This document shows, piece by piece, positions 7,842 through 17,000 of a DNA stretch of 24,302 bases (its first letter is position 1; every line of letters begins with the position of its first letter). Origin of the DNA: Cacconaster sp045617505 (GTDB lineage Bacteria > Bacteroidota > Bacteroidia > Bacteroidales > UBA932); the NCBI GenBank assembly GCA_045617505.1, contig JAZLIS010000036.1, positions 1 to 24,302 on the forward strand. Direction: 5' to 3'. The notes beneath the pieces are model-generated. The model was not told the origin of the DNA and did not search any database. It saw nothing but the letters and a program-made list of their open reading frames with translations. A program made the translations under genes and the position numbers.

Positions 7842-8725
7842 CGGCCGGCGGCATCTTTCATCGCTTCGAATACCGGCCCGTCGGAGAGTGCTGCGGGGAG
7901 GCCTTCGTCACCGCCTTCGCGCACACTCTGCACGAGGGGAATCTGACCCAGAAGAGGGATTCCGTATTTCTCCGCCATATCCCTGCCGCCATCCCTGCCG
8001 AAGATATAATAGCGGTTTTCCGGAAGTTCCGCAGGGGTGAACCAGGACATATTTTCGATAATGCCGTATATCGGTTTGTCAATCTGAGGGTTGCGGAACA
8101 TATTGACACCCTTTTCCACGTCGTTCAAGGCCACTGCCTGAGGGGTGGTGACAATTATTTCCCCACTCAAGGGGATGTCGTGCACGAGAGATATGTGTAT
8201 GTCCCCCGTTCCGGGAGGAAGGTCAATCAGCAGAAAGTCGAGTTCCCCCCATTTTACCTGCAGAATCATTTGTTTCAATGCATTGCAGGCCATCGGACCT
8301 CTCCAGATGAGAGCCTGCTCCTTGCGGGCGAAGTAGCCGATGCTCATCCATTTCACACCGAACTTCTCCACGGGGATTATCAATTCCTTGCAGTCGTCGG
8401 TCACGGGCTTGTCCGGGGGGAGGGGGTTGCCCATTTCATCGAGGACTTCCACCATAGGCATTGTGCCTTCTGTTCCCGTCATCACCGGTATGGAGGGTCC
8501 GTAAACGTCGGCATCTGCAAGTCCTACCCTGTAGCCCATACGGGCCAGAGTCACGGCGAGGTTCACGGCGACTGTCGATTTGCCGACACCCCCTTTCCCG
8601 GAGGCGACGGCTATGATTCTGTTGATTTTCTCAAGTTGTTCCATCCCCAGTTCCAGAGGCCTTTTCTTAGGCTGGGGCTTGGGAGGATTGGGATTGTAGG
8701 GTGCTTTTATTTCAGATGCGTTCAT
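7829..8725 (-). CDS. mrp: Mrp/NBP35-family Fe-S cluster carrier ATPase
   Basis: This P-loop ATPase of 298 residues carries the deviant Walker A GKGGVGKST (43-51). It is followed by the family segments DADVYGPSIPVM, IWRGPM, LLIDLPPGTGD and TTPQAVALNDVEKG. Mrp proteins bind and transfer iron-sulfur clusters in the cytosol. Two departures from E. coli Mrp are visible. The N-terminal DUF59/MIP18 domain is absent, replaced by a proline/lysine-rich leader (residues 8-23). The ENMSxF segment continues as TPAELPEN rather than the cluster-binding CxxC; the TPAELPEN form is usual in Bacteroidetes. The start may instead be Met28 (codon at 8644), because a -7-like element sits almost on the upstream ATG. 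It is divergent from the ThiL-like gene. Confidence 0.87.
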   Translation of the reverse strand: MNASEIKAPYNPNPPKPQPKKRPLELGMEQLEKINRIIAVASGKGGVGKSTVAVNLAVTLARMGYRVGLADADVYGPSIPVMTGTEGTMPMVEVLDEMGNPLPPDKPVTDDCKELIIPVEKFGVKWMSIGYFARKEQALIWRGPMACNALKQMILQVKWGELDFLLIDLPPGTGDIHISLVHDIPLSGEIIVTTPQAVALNDVEKGVNMFRNPQIDKPIYGIIENMSWFTPAELPENRYYIFGRDGGRDMAEKYGIPLLGQIPLVQSVREGGDEGLPAALSDGPVFEAMKDAAGRLVD

Positions 8726-8757
8726 ATTGCAAAGATATTAAACTATGGCTAAATTTG
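8726..8757 (+). promoter_or_regulatory. Bacteroides-type promoter for the thiL-like/ispE pair
   Basis: ATTG (8726-8729) is followed after 20 bases by TAAATTTG (8750-8757), close to the -33 TTTG / -7 TAnnTTTG consensus. Predicted transcription begins near 8763, about 15 bases before the ATG at 8779. It overlaps the minus-strand -7 element of mrp, so the two directions may compete. Confidence 0.65.
8730..8737 (-). promoter_or_regulatory. Possible -7 element for mrp
   Basis: The minus strand reads TATCTTTG, matching TAnnTTTG. No good -33 TTTG is seen 19-21 bases upstream. If used, transcription would begin at or within a few bases of the mrp ATG at 8725, giving a leaderless message or favouring the internal Met28 start. 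Confidence 0.4.
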
Positions 8758-8778
8758 CACGTCAAGAATAACATCAGA

Positions 8779-9762
8779 ATGGACAAACGGACTGAAATAT
8801 CTGCAATCGGTAAGCAGAATATGATTGAGAAACTTCTGACTCTCAGTGGAATGGAGGCGGATTCCCCTGTAATGGGAGGAGGACGGAATGCCTGTTCCCA
8901 CAAGATTCTTCTTGAAGGGGTTGATTTCGACCTGGTATATACGCCTCTCCGGCATCTGGGGTACAAGGCGGTCCTATACGTTTTGGGAGACTTGTACGCC
9001 TCTCTTCGCTGTCCGGAGTCGCTTTCAGTGAATCTGGCCCTGTCGAAGAGATTCTGCTATGAGGATGTCGAGGCTTTGTGGCAGGGAATGGTGACGGCCT
9101 GTGCGGAACACGGCATCAAACGGGTGGCGCTGGACCTTAACCCTTCCGTCAACGGACTTTGCATCAGTCTCTCCGCTCTGGGCTCGCAGAAAAAGAGAGT
9201 TTTCGACAGGGTCCCACAAATAAAGAATATGGACCTGATCTGCCTGACAGGGCACGTGGGGGCGGCCTATATGGGACTTCATATACTTGAAAGAGAGAAA
9301 GTTGCATTTAGTTCCACGAATACGCAGCCGGTGCTGGACAAGTACAAGGCCGTTCTGGGAAGTTATCTCAGTCCTGAAATAAGGCCGAACGTAGTGGATA
9401 GATTCATTGATGCGGACTGCCTGCCGTCGCAGGGTTTCTTCGTTACGAAAGGGTTGGGAGCGGCAGTTATGCAACTTGTGAGAAAGACGGGGCTTGGAGC
9501 GAAGGTCTATCTGGACAGAATCCCCATCTCCTCACAGACATTTGCAGTGGCCGAGGAGTTGAATATGGATGCAATCACCGCCGCGATGAACGGAGGGGAT
9601 GACTACAAGTTCATTTTTACGGTTCCGATTGAGAAGCACGAGGTCATCCGCCACGATTTTCAGGATTATGATATAATCGGCCACACTGCGCAGCCGGATG
9701 TGGGGGCCGTGATGGTGACTCCGGAGGGCGCTGAGCTGGAAATAAAGGCCCAAGGATATTGA
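8779..9762 (+). CDS. ThiL-like (AIR synthase-related) protein lacking most catalytic acids
   Basis: The 327-residue protein follows Bacteroidetes thiamine-monophosphate kinase over its length: TEISAIGKQNMI, LLEGVDFDLVYTPLRHLGYKA, LALSKRF, GHVGAAYMGLHILEREKVAF, RIPISSQTFAVAEELNMD and GGDDY (270-274). The ligands for ATP and Mg are largely missing. The G(I/V)GDDAA loop is MGGGRNA (32-38), the TD before LxEGVHF is HK (41-42), the GGDT motif reads ALDL (116-119), and DISDGL is FVTKGL (220-225). One Asp remains in GDLYA (Asp71), one in ALDL (Asp118), and GGDDY is kept. ATG 8779 was chosen over longer forms because the promoter lies inside the upstream extension. It is probably not an active kinase. 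It is followed two bases later by ispE. Confidence 0.8.
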   Translation: MDKRTEISAIGKQNMIEKLLTLSGMEADSPVMGGGRNACSHKILLEGVDFDLVYTPLRHLGYKAVLYVLGDLYASLRCPESLSVNLALSKRFCYEDVEALWQGMVTACAEHGIKRVALDLNPSVNGLCISLSALGSQKKRVFDRVPQIKNMDLICLTGHVGAAYMGLHILEREKVAFSSTNTQPVLDKYKAVLGSYLSPEIRPNVVDRFIDADCLPSQGFFVTKGLGAAVMQLVRKTGLGAKVYLDRIPISSQTFAVAEELNMDAITAAMNGGDDYKFIFTVPIEKHEVIRHDFQDYDIIGHTAQPDVGAVMVTPEGAELEIKAQGY

Positions 9763-9764
9763 AA

Positions 9765-10529
9765 ATGCTGTTTTTTCCAAATGCTAAAATAAATCTCGGG
9801 CTGAATGTCGTGGCGAAGAGAGAGGACGGCTACCACGACTTGGAGACCGTCTTCGTCCCTGTCCCCGACCTGTATGACGTCCTGGAGGTCGTTTTCAGTG
9901 AAAGTAACGGGTTCAGCCTGTACGGAGCATCCCTTGATTGCTCTGCCGACGACAATCTCTGTATGAAGGCCTGCCGCAGGATGCAGGAAAAATACGGCCT
10001 GCCTCCGGTCCGGATAAATCTTTACAAGAAAATCCCCACGGGAGCGGGGCTCGGCGGAGGCTCTTCCGATGCGGCATTCACAATCAAGGCTTTGAATATG
10101 CTGTTTGAACTGGGGTTGACTCAGGAGCAGATGGCTCAGGAGGCCGCGGCATTGGGAAGTGACTGCCCATTTTTCATCTACAACAGACCTATGTTTGCAA
10201 CAGGACGCGGGGAAGTTCTTGAAGATATTGACATTCCTCAGCTGGCATTCCTCGAAATAAAAGTCTATCCGCAGAAGGAGTTCGTATCCACGGCACAGGC
10301 ATACGCAGGCATAGCTCCCGGCAGACCGGAAATATCTCTGAAAGAAGCCGTTGCCACACCTGTAGAAGAGTGGAAAATGCGTATTGTCAACGATTTTGAG
10401 AAGACGGTTTTCAGGAAATATCCCACTCTTGCCCTGACGAAGGAGGACCTCTACCGTCAGGGGGCCGTCTATGCCGCTATGACAGGCTCGGGTTCAGCTC
10501 TTTATTCGCTTTCCCACAAAAGCTCGTAA
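9765..10529 (+). CDS. ispE: 4-diphosphocytidyl-2-C-methyl-D-erythritol kinase (IspE)
   Basis: This GHMP kinase of 254 residues phosphorylates CDP-methylerythritol in the MEP isoprenoid pathway. Diagnostic features are PNAKINLGLNV with catalytic Lys8, DGYHDLETVF, the glycine-rich ATP loop PTGAGLGGGSSDAA (91-104), catalytic Asp133 in LGSDCPFF, and the C-terminal MTGSGSALYSL. ATG 9765 is chosen; an in-frame TTG at 9759 overlapping the previous stop is the alternative. The protein stops soon after the GSGS motif, slightly shorter than many homologs. The last 28 bases overlap the convergent rnr gene. The two-base gap after the ThiL-like gene implies one transcript. Confidence 0.92.
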   Translation: MLFFPNAKINLGLNVVAKREDGYHDLETVFVPVPDLYDVLEVVFSESNGFSLYGASLDCSADDNLCMKACRRMQEKYGLPPVRINLYKKIPTGAGLGGGSSDAAFTIKALNMLFELGLTQEQMAQEAAALGSDCPFFIYNRPMFATGRGEVLEDIDIPQLAFLEIKVYPQKEFVSTAQAYAGIAPGRPEISLKEAVATPVEEWKMRIVNDFEKTVFRKYPTLALTKEDLYRQGAVYAAMTGSGSALYSLSHKSS

Positions 10530-12469
10530 TCCAGGATTTTCTGCTCGAGATTCGCTCTTGACACCCTGATTCTCACCTTGTCACCGAGATGGAACACCCG
10601 TCCGGAAGCCTTGGCCCTTGTGACAAAGTTCTCCTGGTCGAACATCAGCCAATCTTCCGTGACCTCGCGCAGGGAGACCATACCTTCAATCCGGGTCGGC
10701 TCTATTTCCACGTAGATGCCCCATTCTGTCAGGCCGCTGATTGTGCCGTCGAATTCCTGTCCGACATAATCCTGCATAAATTCCACCAACTGGTATTTGA
10801 TGCTCTCTCTTTCAGCATCGGTGGCCAGCTGCTCGCGCATAGATGCGTGCTGGCACTTCTCCTCGAAGAGGGCCTTGTCCTGACTTTTTCCACCTTCAGA
10901 GTAGATGTCCAGCAGACGGTGGACCATCATATCGGGGTAACGCCTGATGGGGGAGGTGAAGTGGGTGTAGTATTTGAAGGCCAGACCGTAATGGCCGACG
11001 TTGTCGGTGCAGTAGCGGGCTCTTGCCATACTGCGCAGGGCCAGCATCTGGAGCACGCTCTCCTCCGGTTTTCCCTTGGAGGCGGAAATCAGCGCGTTGA
11101 GGCTTTTCGAGGCGACCTTCGCGAAGGAGGTGTCCCCGAGTTTGTGACCGAAGTTTCTGGCGAAAGAGCGCAGGGCATTCAATTTCTCCGGGTTCGGGTC
11201 CTCGTGGATACGATAGACGAAAGTGGGGTTCTTTGCCTTGCATTTGCGGGCCACGAATTCGGCTACGGAGCGGTTGGCCAGCAGCATAAATTCCTCAATG
11301 AGGAAGTTGCTCTCTACTGAAACCTTCCGGCGGACATCGACCGGCTTGCCCTTTTCATCCACGATGACCTTCATCTCGGGCCTTTCAAAAGAGACGGCTC
11401 CCGCTTCGAAACGGCGTTTCCTCAGCAGGGTGGCCAGAGAGTTCAATTTCAGAATTTCAGAGGAGAGAGGTCCTTCGCTCCCTTCTATGATGGCTTGAGC
11501 CTCCTCGTAGTCGAACCGGTGGTCGGACCGGATTACACTGTGTCCGAACTGGATGTCCTTGACTTTTGCCTTGTCATCCATCCGGAAAATGACGCTGTAG
11601 CACAGTTTGTCCTCTCCCGGACGGAGCGAACAGAGTTTGTTTGAAAGGGCTTCCGGCAGCATCGGGACTGTGCGATCTACCAGATAGACCGAGGTTCCCC
11701 GTTCGTATGCCTCCTTGTCGAGGAGTGAGCCGGGGGTGACATAATGAGTGACGTCGGTAATGTGGACACCGACCTCATAAAGACCGTTTTCAAGTGTGCG
11801 GAAGGAGAGTGCGTCATCGAAGTCCTTGGCATCCGCGGGGTCTATGGTGAAGGTGGTTACAGGCCGGAAATCCAATCTTCCGTCAAGCTCCTCCCTTGAA
11901 ATTTCAGAAGGAAGAGCTTCGGCAGCCTTCTCCACCTCTTCGCTGAAGCGGTAGGGCAGACCGTATGCGGCGAGGATGGCGTGCATCTCGGTCTCGTTCT
12001 CTCCGGGGGACCCGAGGACATCGAGTATCCGTCCGCAGGGTTCAAAACTCTTGTCCGGCCATCCCGTCACAATCACTGAGACCTTCTTTCCGTGTGCGGG
12101 AGGTATTTCCCCCTCGATTCGTATGTCGTAAGGCATATTCTTGCTCTCAATTACGGCCCAGGCCCTGTTCCCTCTCACTACAAGTGTTCCGATATGCGGC
12201 CTTGAGCTTCTCTCCAGAACGTGAAGGACGGTTCCTTCGACGCTCCTGTCGCTGCCTCTGGTTTTGCGTGCGGTGATGCCTACCTTTACGGTATCTCCAG
12301 TGAGAGCTTTTCCCACCTGTCTGAAAGGTATGTAGATATCTTCATCCCACCCCTCGGCCTTCACGAATCCGAAGCCGCTTGCAGTCAGAGAGAGAATACC
12401 CGTCACCTCTTCCAGAAACCTTCGTTTTCTCGCCGGCTTTTTGAATTTTTTAACTTTTTTAGTTGGCAT
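10502..12469 (-). CDS. rnr: Ribonuclease R (RNB-family 3'-5' exoribonuclease)
   Basis: This 655-residue exoribonuclease degrades structured RNA processively from the 3' end. A basic N-terminus (MPTKKVKKFKKPARKRR) precedes a cold-shock OB domain (VTGILSLTASGFGFVKAEG). The RNB catalytic domain follows, with the acidic cluster DPADAKDFDDA at 210-220 and FTSPIRRYPDMMVHR. The C-terminal S1 domain contains FDGTISGLTEWGIYVEI. The length is at the short end for RNase R but all domains are present. ATG 12469 is preferred over the in-frame upstream ATG at 12502, because the putative -7 element covers 12502-12509 and the basic start is typical. It is divergent from gpmI and convergent with ispE. Confidence 0.92.
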   Translation of the reverse strand: MPTKKVKKFKKPARKRRFLEEVTGILSLTASGFGFVKAEGWDEDIYIPFRQVGKALTGDTVKVGITARKTRGSDRSVEGTVLHVLERSSRPHIGTLVVRGNRAWAVIESKNMPYDIRIEGEIPPAHGKKVSVIVTGWPDKSFEPCGRILDVLGSPGENETEMHAILAAYGLPYRFSEEVEKAAEALPSEISREELDGRLDFRPVTTFTIDPADAKDFDDALSFRTLENGLYEVGVHITDVTHYVTPGSLLDKEAYERGTSVYLVDRTVPMLPEALSNKLCSLRPGEDKLCYSVIFRMDDKAKVKDIQFGHSVIRSDHRFDYEEAQAIIEGSEGPLSSEILKLNSLATLLRKRRFEAGAVSFERPEMKVIVDEKGKPVDVRRKVSVESNFLIEEFMLLANRSVAEFVARKCKAKNPTFVYRIHEDPNPEKLNALRSFARNFGHKLGDTSFAKVASKSLNALISASKGKPEESVLQMLALRSMARARYCTDNVGHYGLAFKYYTHFTSPIRRYPDMMVHRLLDIYSEGGKSQDKALFEEKCQHASMREQLATDAERESIKYQLVEFMQDYVGQEFDGTISGLTEWGIYVEIEPTRIEGMVSLREVTEDWLMFDQENFVTRAKASGRVFHLGDKVRIRVSRANLEQKILDYELLWESE

Positions 12470-12477
12470 ATATTGTT

Positions 12478-12485
12478 TAAATTTG
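12478..12485 (+). promoter_or_regulatory. -7 element for gpmI-dnaE
   Basis: TAAATTTG matches TAnnTTTG and is followed by GCACGT, the same 13 bases found at the thiL-like promoter (8750-8762). A clear -33 TTTG at the proper distance is not seen; the upstream region is a T-rich run. The predicted leader is about 28 bases to ATG 12518. Confidence 0.5.
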
Positions 12486-12501
12486 CACGTTTCTACAGAC
12501 A

Positions 12502-12509
12502 CAAAAATA
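12502..12509 (-). promoter_or_regulatory. Possible -7 element for rnr
   Basis: The minus strand reads TATTTTTG, a match to TAnnTTTG, about 33 bases ahead of the rnr ATG at 12469. A second copy of the same octamer is at 12518-12511. No convincing -33 element was found for either. Confidence 0.35.
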
Positions 12510-12517
12510 ACAAAAAT

Positions 12518-14035
12518 ATGGACAAGAAAGTACTGCTGATGATTCTGGACGGATGGGGCGAAGGCAAAAAGGACCGCTCCAACGCCATTTATACGACCGG
12601 AACGCCTGAGATAGACGCTCTGCGCGCAAAATATCCATTCTCACACCTTGCCGCCTGCGGTCAGGACGTGGGTCTTCCCGACGGGCAGATGGGCAACTCC
12701 GAAGTTGGGCATCTCAACATAGGAGGAGGTCGGATTGTATATCAGGACCTGGTGAAGATAAATATGGCCTGCCGGGCTCATACATTGCTGGAAAACAGTG
12801 AAATAAAGAAAGTGTACGACTATGTGAGGAGTTCGGGTTGCGCCCTTCACTTTATGGGTCTTTGCTCACACGGAGGAGTTCACAGTTCTCTGAACCATCT
12901 TTACGAATTTCTCGCGGAGGCCGCGAAGGCCGGGCTGCCGAAGGTCTTCGTCCACTGTCTGATGGACGGCCGTGACACCGACCCCAAGAGCGGAAAGGGC
13001 TTCATAGAGGAGTTGGAAGGCAAGATGGCGGCCACGACAGGAAAGGTGGCTTCCGTCTGCGGCCGTTTCTACACGATGGACCGTGACAAGAGATGGGAGA
13101 GAGTGAAGGAGGGTTATGACCTGATAGTGAGCGGCAAAGGCAGGAAATCGAAGTCTGCCGTCCAGGCGATACAGGAGTCTTACGACGAGGGCGTGACCGA
13201 CGAATTCATCAAGCCTGTTTGCATTGTCGGGGAGGACGGCAACCCGATTGCCACAATCAAGGAAGGTGATGCCGTGATTTTCTTCAATTTCCGCAACGAC
13301 CGGGCCCGTGAGATAACCAACGTTCTCACACAGACTGATATGCCTGAGATGGGAATGAAGACTATTCCTCTCTACTACTGCTGCCTGACTCCTTACGATG
13401 ACAAGTTCACGGGGCTGCATATCCTCTTCGACAAGGAGAATGTGCAGAAGACTCTGGGAGAGGTTGTCTCCGCCGTCGGACGCCGTCAACTGCGCATCGC
13501 CGAAACAGAGAAATATGCCCACGTGACATTCTTCTTCAACGGCGGCCGCGAGAAGGAGTTCGAGAATGAAGACAGAATTCTCATCAATTCCCCCAAGGTG
13601 GCCACCTACGACCTCAAGCCCGAGATGAGTGCTCCCGAAGTGAAGGAGGCTCTGATAGCCGACCTCCAGACTCAGAAACACGATATGGTGATTCTGAATT
13701 TCGCCAACGGCGATATGGTCGGACATACTGGAGTCTATGATGCAATCTGCAAGGCTGTCCGCTATATCGACAGTGCTGTGGGTGAAGTTGTACGCACGGC
13801 AAGAGCCAACGGCTATACCGTGCTTATCACCGCAGACCACGGAAACGCCGACAATGCAGTGAACCCGGACGGAACGCCGAATACGGCACACTCCCTGAAC
13901 AAGGTGCAGTTCATTGTAGTGGATGACGAGGTGAAGGAGGTGAAGGACGGCCGTCTGGCCGACATCGCCCCCACCATTCTGAAACTTATGGGAATAACGC
14001 AGCCTGCCGAGATGACGGGCACACCGCTTGTCTGA
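12518..14035 (+). CDS. gpmI: 2,3-bisphosphoglycerate-independent phosphoglycerate mutase
   Basis: The 505-residue enzyme interconverts 3- and 2-phosphoglycerate in glycolysis and is full length for the Mn-dependent iPGM family. Motifs include the N-terminal metal site LMILDGWGEG (Asp11), the phosphoserine nucleophile GNSEVGHLNIGGGR (Ser61), the substrate loop HCLMDGRDTDP, FFNFRNDRAREI, FANGDMVGHTG and the second metal site ITADHGNADN. ATG 12518 starts the conserved sequence exactly; longer in-frame versions reach into rnr and are rejected. dnaE starts one base after the stop, so the two are probably co-transcribed. Confidence 0.96.
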   Translation: MDKKVLLMILDGWGEGKKDRSNAIYTTGTPEIDALRAKYPFSHLAACGQDVGLPDGQMGNSEVGHLNIGGGRIVYQDLVKINMACRAHTLLENSEIKKVYDYVRSSGCALHFMGLCSHGGVHSSLNHLYEFLAEAAKAGLPKVFVHCLMDGRDTDPKSGKGFIEELEGKMAATTGKVASVCGRFYTMDRDKRWERVKEGYDLIVSGKGRKSKSAVQAIQESYDEGVTDEFIKPVCIVGEDGNPIATIKEGDAVIFFNFRNDRAREITNVLTQTDMPEMGMKTIPLYYCCLTPYDDKFTGLHILFDKENVQKTLGEVVSAVGRRQLRIAETEKYAHVTFFFNGGREKEFENEDRILINSPKVATYDLKPEMSAPEVKEALIADLQTQKHDMVILNFANGDMVGHTGVYDAICKAVRYIDSAVGEVVRTARANGYTVLITADHGNADNAVNPDGTPNTAHSLNKVQFIVVDDEVKEVKDGRLADIAPTILKLMGITQPAEMTGTPLV

Positions 14036-14036
14036 T

Positions 14037-17000
14037 ATGTCGTTCGCACACCTTCACGTCCATACGCAGTACTCCATCCTTGACGGTCTTTCCGATATCG
14101 GGAAACTGTTCGGGAAGGCACGTGAAATCGGTCTAAAAGCCCTGGCAATCACCGACCACGGCAATATGTACGGAGTGAAGGAGTTCCTGAAAGCGGCATT
14201 CAGCGACAAGAACAAAGATGAGGCCGGAAACCTGATTGTGAAGCCTCTTGTCGGATGTGAGGTCTATGTGACAAGACATTATGACCACACTCTCAAGGAT
14301 CGTGATCATAGGAAATATTACCACCTGATTCTGCTTGCCAAGAACATCGACGGCTACCGTAACCTGATGAAAATCTGCACGGAGGGCCATGTCAACGGTA
14401 TGTACTACAAGCCGCGTGTATCCCACGGGGTCATAGAGAAATATCACGAAAACCTGATTTGCTGTTCGGCCTGCCTTGCCGGGGAGATTCCCAACAATCT
14501 TCTCGCCGGCGATATGGACGCTGCCCGCGAAGCGGTTCTCTGGCACAAGAAAGTGTTCGGTGAGGACTATTATCTTGAGGTGATGCTTCATCCCACTGAC
14601 GTGCCTCAGGCAAAGGATGTACCTGAAGGTCAGCAGAAAGTCAATCCTTACATATTCGAGCTGGCGCAGGAATGCGGAGTGAAGGTGGTCGCTACCAATG
14701 ACGTTCATTTCATACGGAAGGAAGATGCGGATGCCCACGACAGACTGATATGCCTCACCACCAACTCCGACATCGACGACCCTGACCGTCTGCACTATAC
14801 GCGGTCGGAATATCTCAAGACGAGGGAGGAGATGGAGGAACTGTTTCCCGATCATCCCGAGGTTCTGGACAACACCTGTGAAGTTGCGGACAAGATAGAA
14901 TCTTACAAGATAGACCACGATTACATTCTTCCGAAGTTCGCCATCGAGCCGGACTTCCTGAAGGAGATTGACTCTCATCTGGCGAAATATTCGGATGTCA
15001 TTGAGGTGGGGAAGAATGATGCCAAGGGCAATTATCGCGGCGATGATTTCTGCCAGTCGGTGGCATATCTCTGCCATCTGACATACGAAGGAGCCCGGAA
15101 AAGATATGGAGAGACTCTGACCGAGGATCAGAGGAGCAGGATAGATTTTGAACTGAAAACCATCTGCAAGATGGGTTTTCCGGATTATTTCCTTATAGTT
15201 CAGGACTATATCAGGGCTTCCCGCGATGCGGGTTATCTGGTCGGGCCCGGGCGAGGTTCAGCAGCCGGTTCGGTTGTGGCCTACTGTCTGGGTATCACGA
15301 ATCTGGACCCCATCCGCTATGACCTGCTGTTCGAGAGGTTCCTCAATCCCGACAGGATTTCAATGCCTGATATCGACGTGGATTTCGAGAATCTGGAGTT
15401 CGCGCACAGGTATGTGGAACAGAAATATGGTCCGGACCACGTCTCCCGCGTCATCACCTTCGGTACTATGCTTGCCAAGGGCGCCATCAAGGATGTGGCC
15501 AGAATCAGCCACGTCTCCATAGACGAGTCGAACCGTCTCTCGAAGTTGATTCCCACACGTCTTTCGGAGAGGAAAAAGAATGATGACGGCACGATGGAGG
15601 AGAAGAGCGTGAAAATCACTCTCGAAAACTGCTTCCGCCTTGTCCCCGAATTGCAGGAGGAACTTTTCAGGGAGGGCAACGACCTCAACAGGGAGGTCCT
15701 CAATTATGCCAGTCAGCTGGAAGGGAGTGTGCGTCAGGTAGGTATGCACGCCTGCGCCACCATCATCGGCCCAGGCAACCTGAGCGATTATATCCCCATC
15801 TGCCTCTCCAAGGACAAGGATACCGGCAAGGATGTCTGGACTTCTCAGTACGACGGGCATTACATAGAGGAGTGCGGGCTTCTAAAGATGGACTTCCTCG
15901 GGCTCAACACCCTTTCCATCATCCACAAGGCCATCGATTTGATAAAAGAGACTCACGGAGTTGACATTGACATTGAAGCCATTGACAAGGAGGACAAGGC
16001 GGTTTTTGAGCTGTATGGCCGCGGAGACACCACCTCCATCTTCCAGTTCGAATCGTCCGGAATGAGGGAGTGGCTCCAGAAACTCCATCCGGAGAGGTTC
16101 GAGGACCTGATTGCAATGAATGCCCTCTACCGCCCCGGACCTATGGACTATATCCCCGATTTCGTTGACCGCAAGCTCGGAGTCCGGCAGATTACGTACG
16201 ACCTTCCCGAGATGGAGGAGTTCCTTAAGGAAACCTACGGTGTGACGGTCTATCAGGAGCAGGTGATGAGGCTTTCTCAGAAGCTTGCAGGGTTCACCAA
16301 GGGTGAGGCTGACAAACTCCGCAAGGCAATGGGAAAGAAGCAGATAGCGGTGCTTGAGAGTCTGAACAGCAAGTTTATGGAGGGAGGTCAGAAGAACGGG
16401 CATCCTTCCGAGGTGCTTGAGAAAATCTGGAAGGACTGGCGCGCGTTTGCGGAATATGCCTTCAACAAGTCCCACGCCACCTGCTATGCCTGGGTGAGTT
16501 ACCAGACGGCCTGGCTGAAATGCCACTACCCGTCCGAATTCTTCGCCGCCAACCTCTGCTGCAATCTCGACAATATGGAGGAAATCACCAAAGTGCTGGA
16601 TGATTGCCGAAAGTGGAAAATCAAACTCCTCAGTCCGGATATCAACGAGAGCCAGGCAGAGTTCACGGTGAACAAGGAGGGGAACATCCGTTTCGGTATG
16701 GCCGGAATAAAGGGTGTGGGTATGAGCATAATCGAGGCGGTCGTGGCTGAAAGGAAAAAGGGAGGTCCGTTCAAGGACGTATTTGACTTCGTGGAGAGGA
16801 TGCCGGCCGGCTCTATCAACAGAAAGGCGTTGGAGAGTCTTGTCTTCTCCGGTGCTTTCGACAGTTTCGGAAATGTCAGCCGCGCCCAGTTCGCCTGTCC
16901 TATTGCGGGAAAGGACGAGATTTTCCTCGATACTGTGGTGAGGTATGGTGCGAAATATCAGAATGATTCATTTGATGCGGGGATGAGTCTCTTCGGGGAC

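Noticed and set aside
10502..10529. Overlap of ispE and rnr ends considered as a sign of truncation
   Set aside because: Both proteins end after their conserved C-terminal motifs, so a 28-base convergent overlap is simple compaction.
12221..12517. Upstream extension of gpmI giving a 604-codon frame
   Set aside because: The extension is antisense to rnr, and the conserved iPGM start MDKKVLLMILDGWG begins exactly at ATG 12518, behind a promoter element.
12866..13891. Long open frame on the minus strand inside gpmI (341 codons)
   Set aside because: It is antisense to a strongly conserved enzyme, shows no recognisable motifs, and its openness follows from codon bias of the real gene.
14133..15077. 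Minus-strand open frame of 314 codons inside dnaE
   Set aside because: It lies wholly within the PHP and polymerase coding sequence on the other strand, with no family motifs and no promoter.
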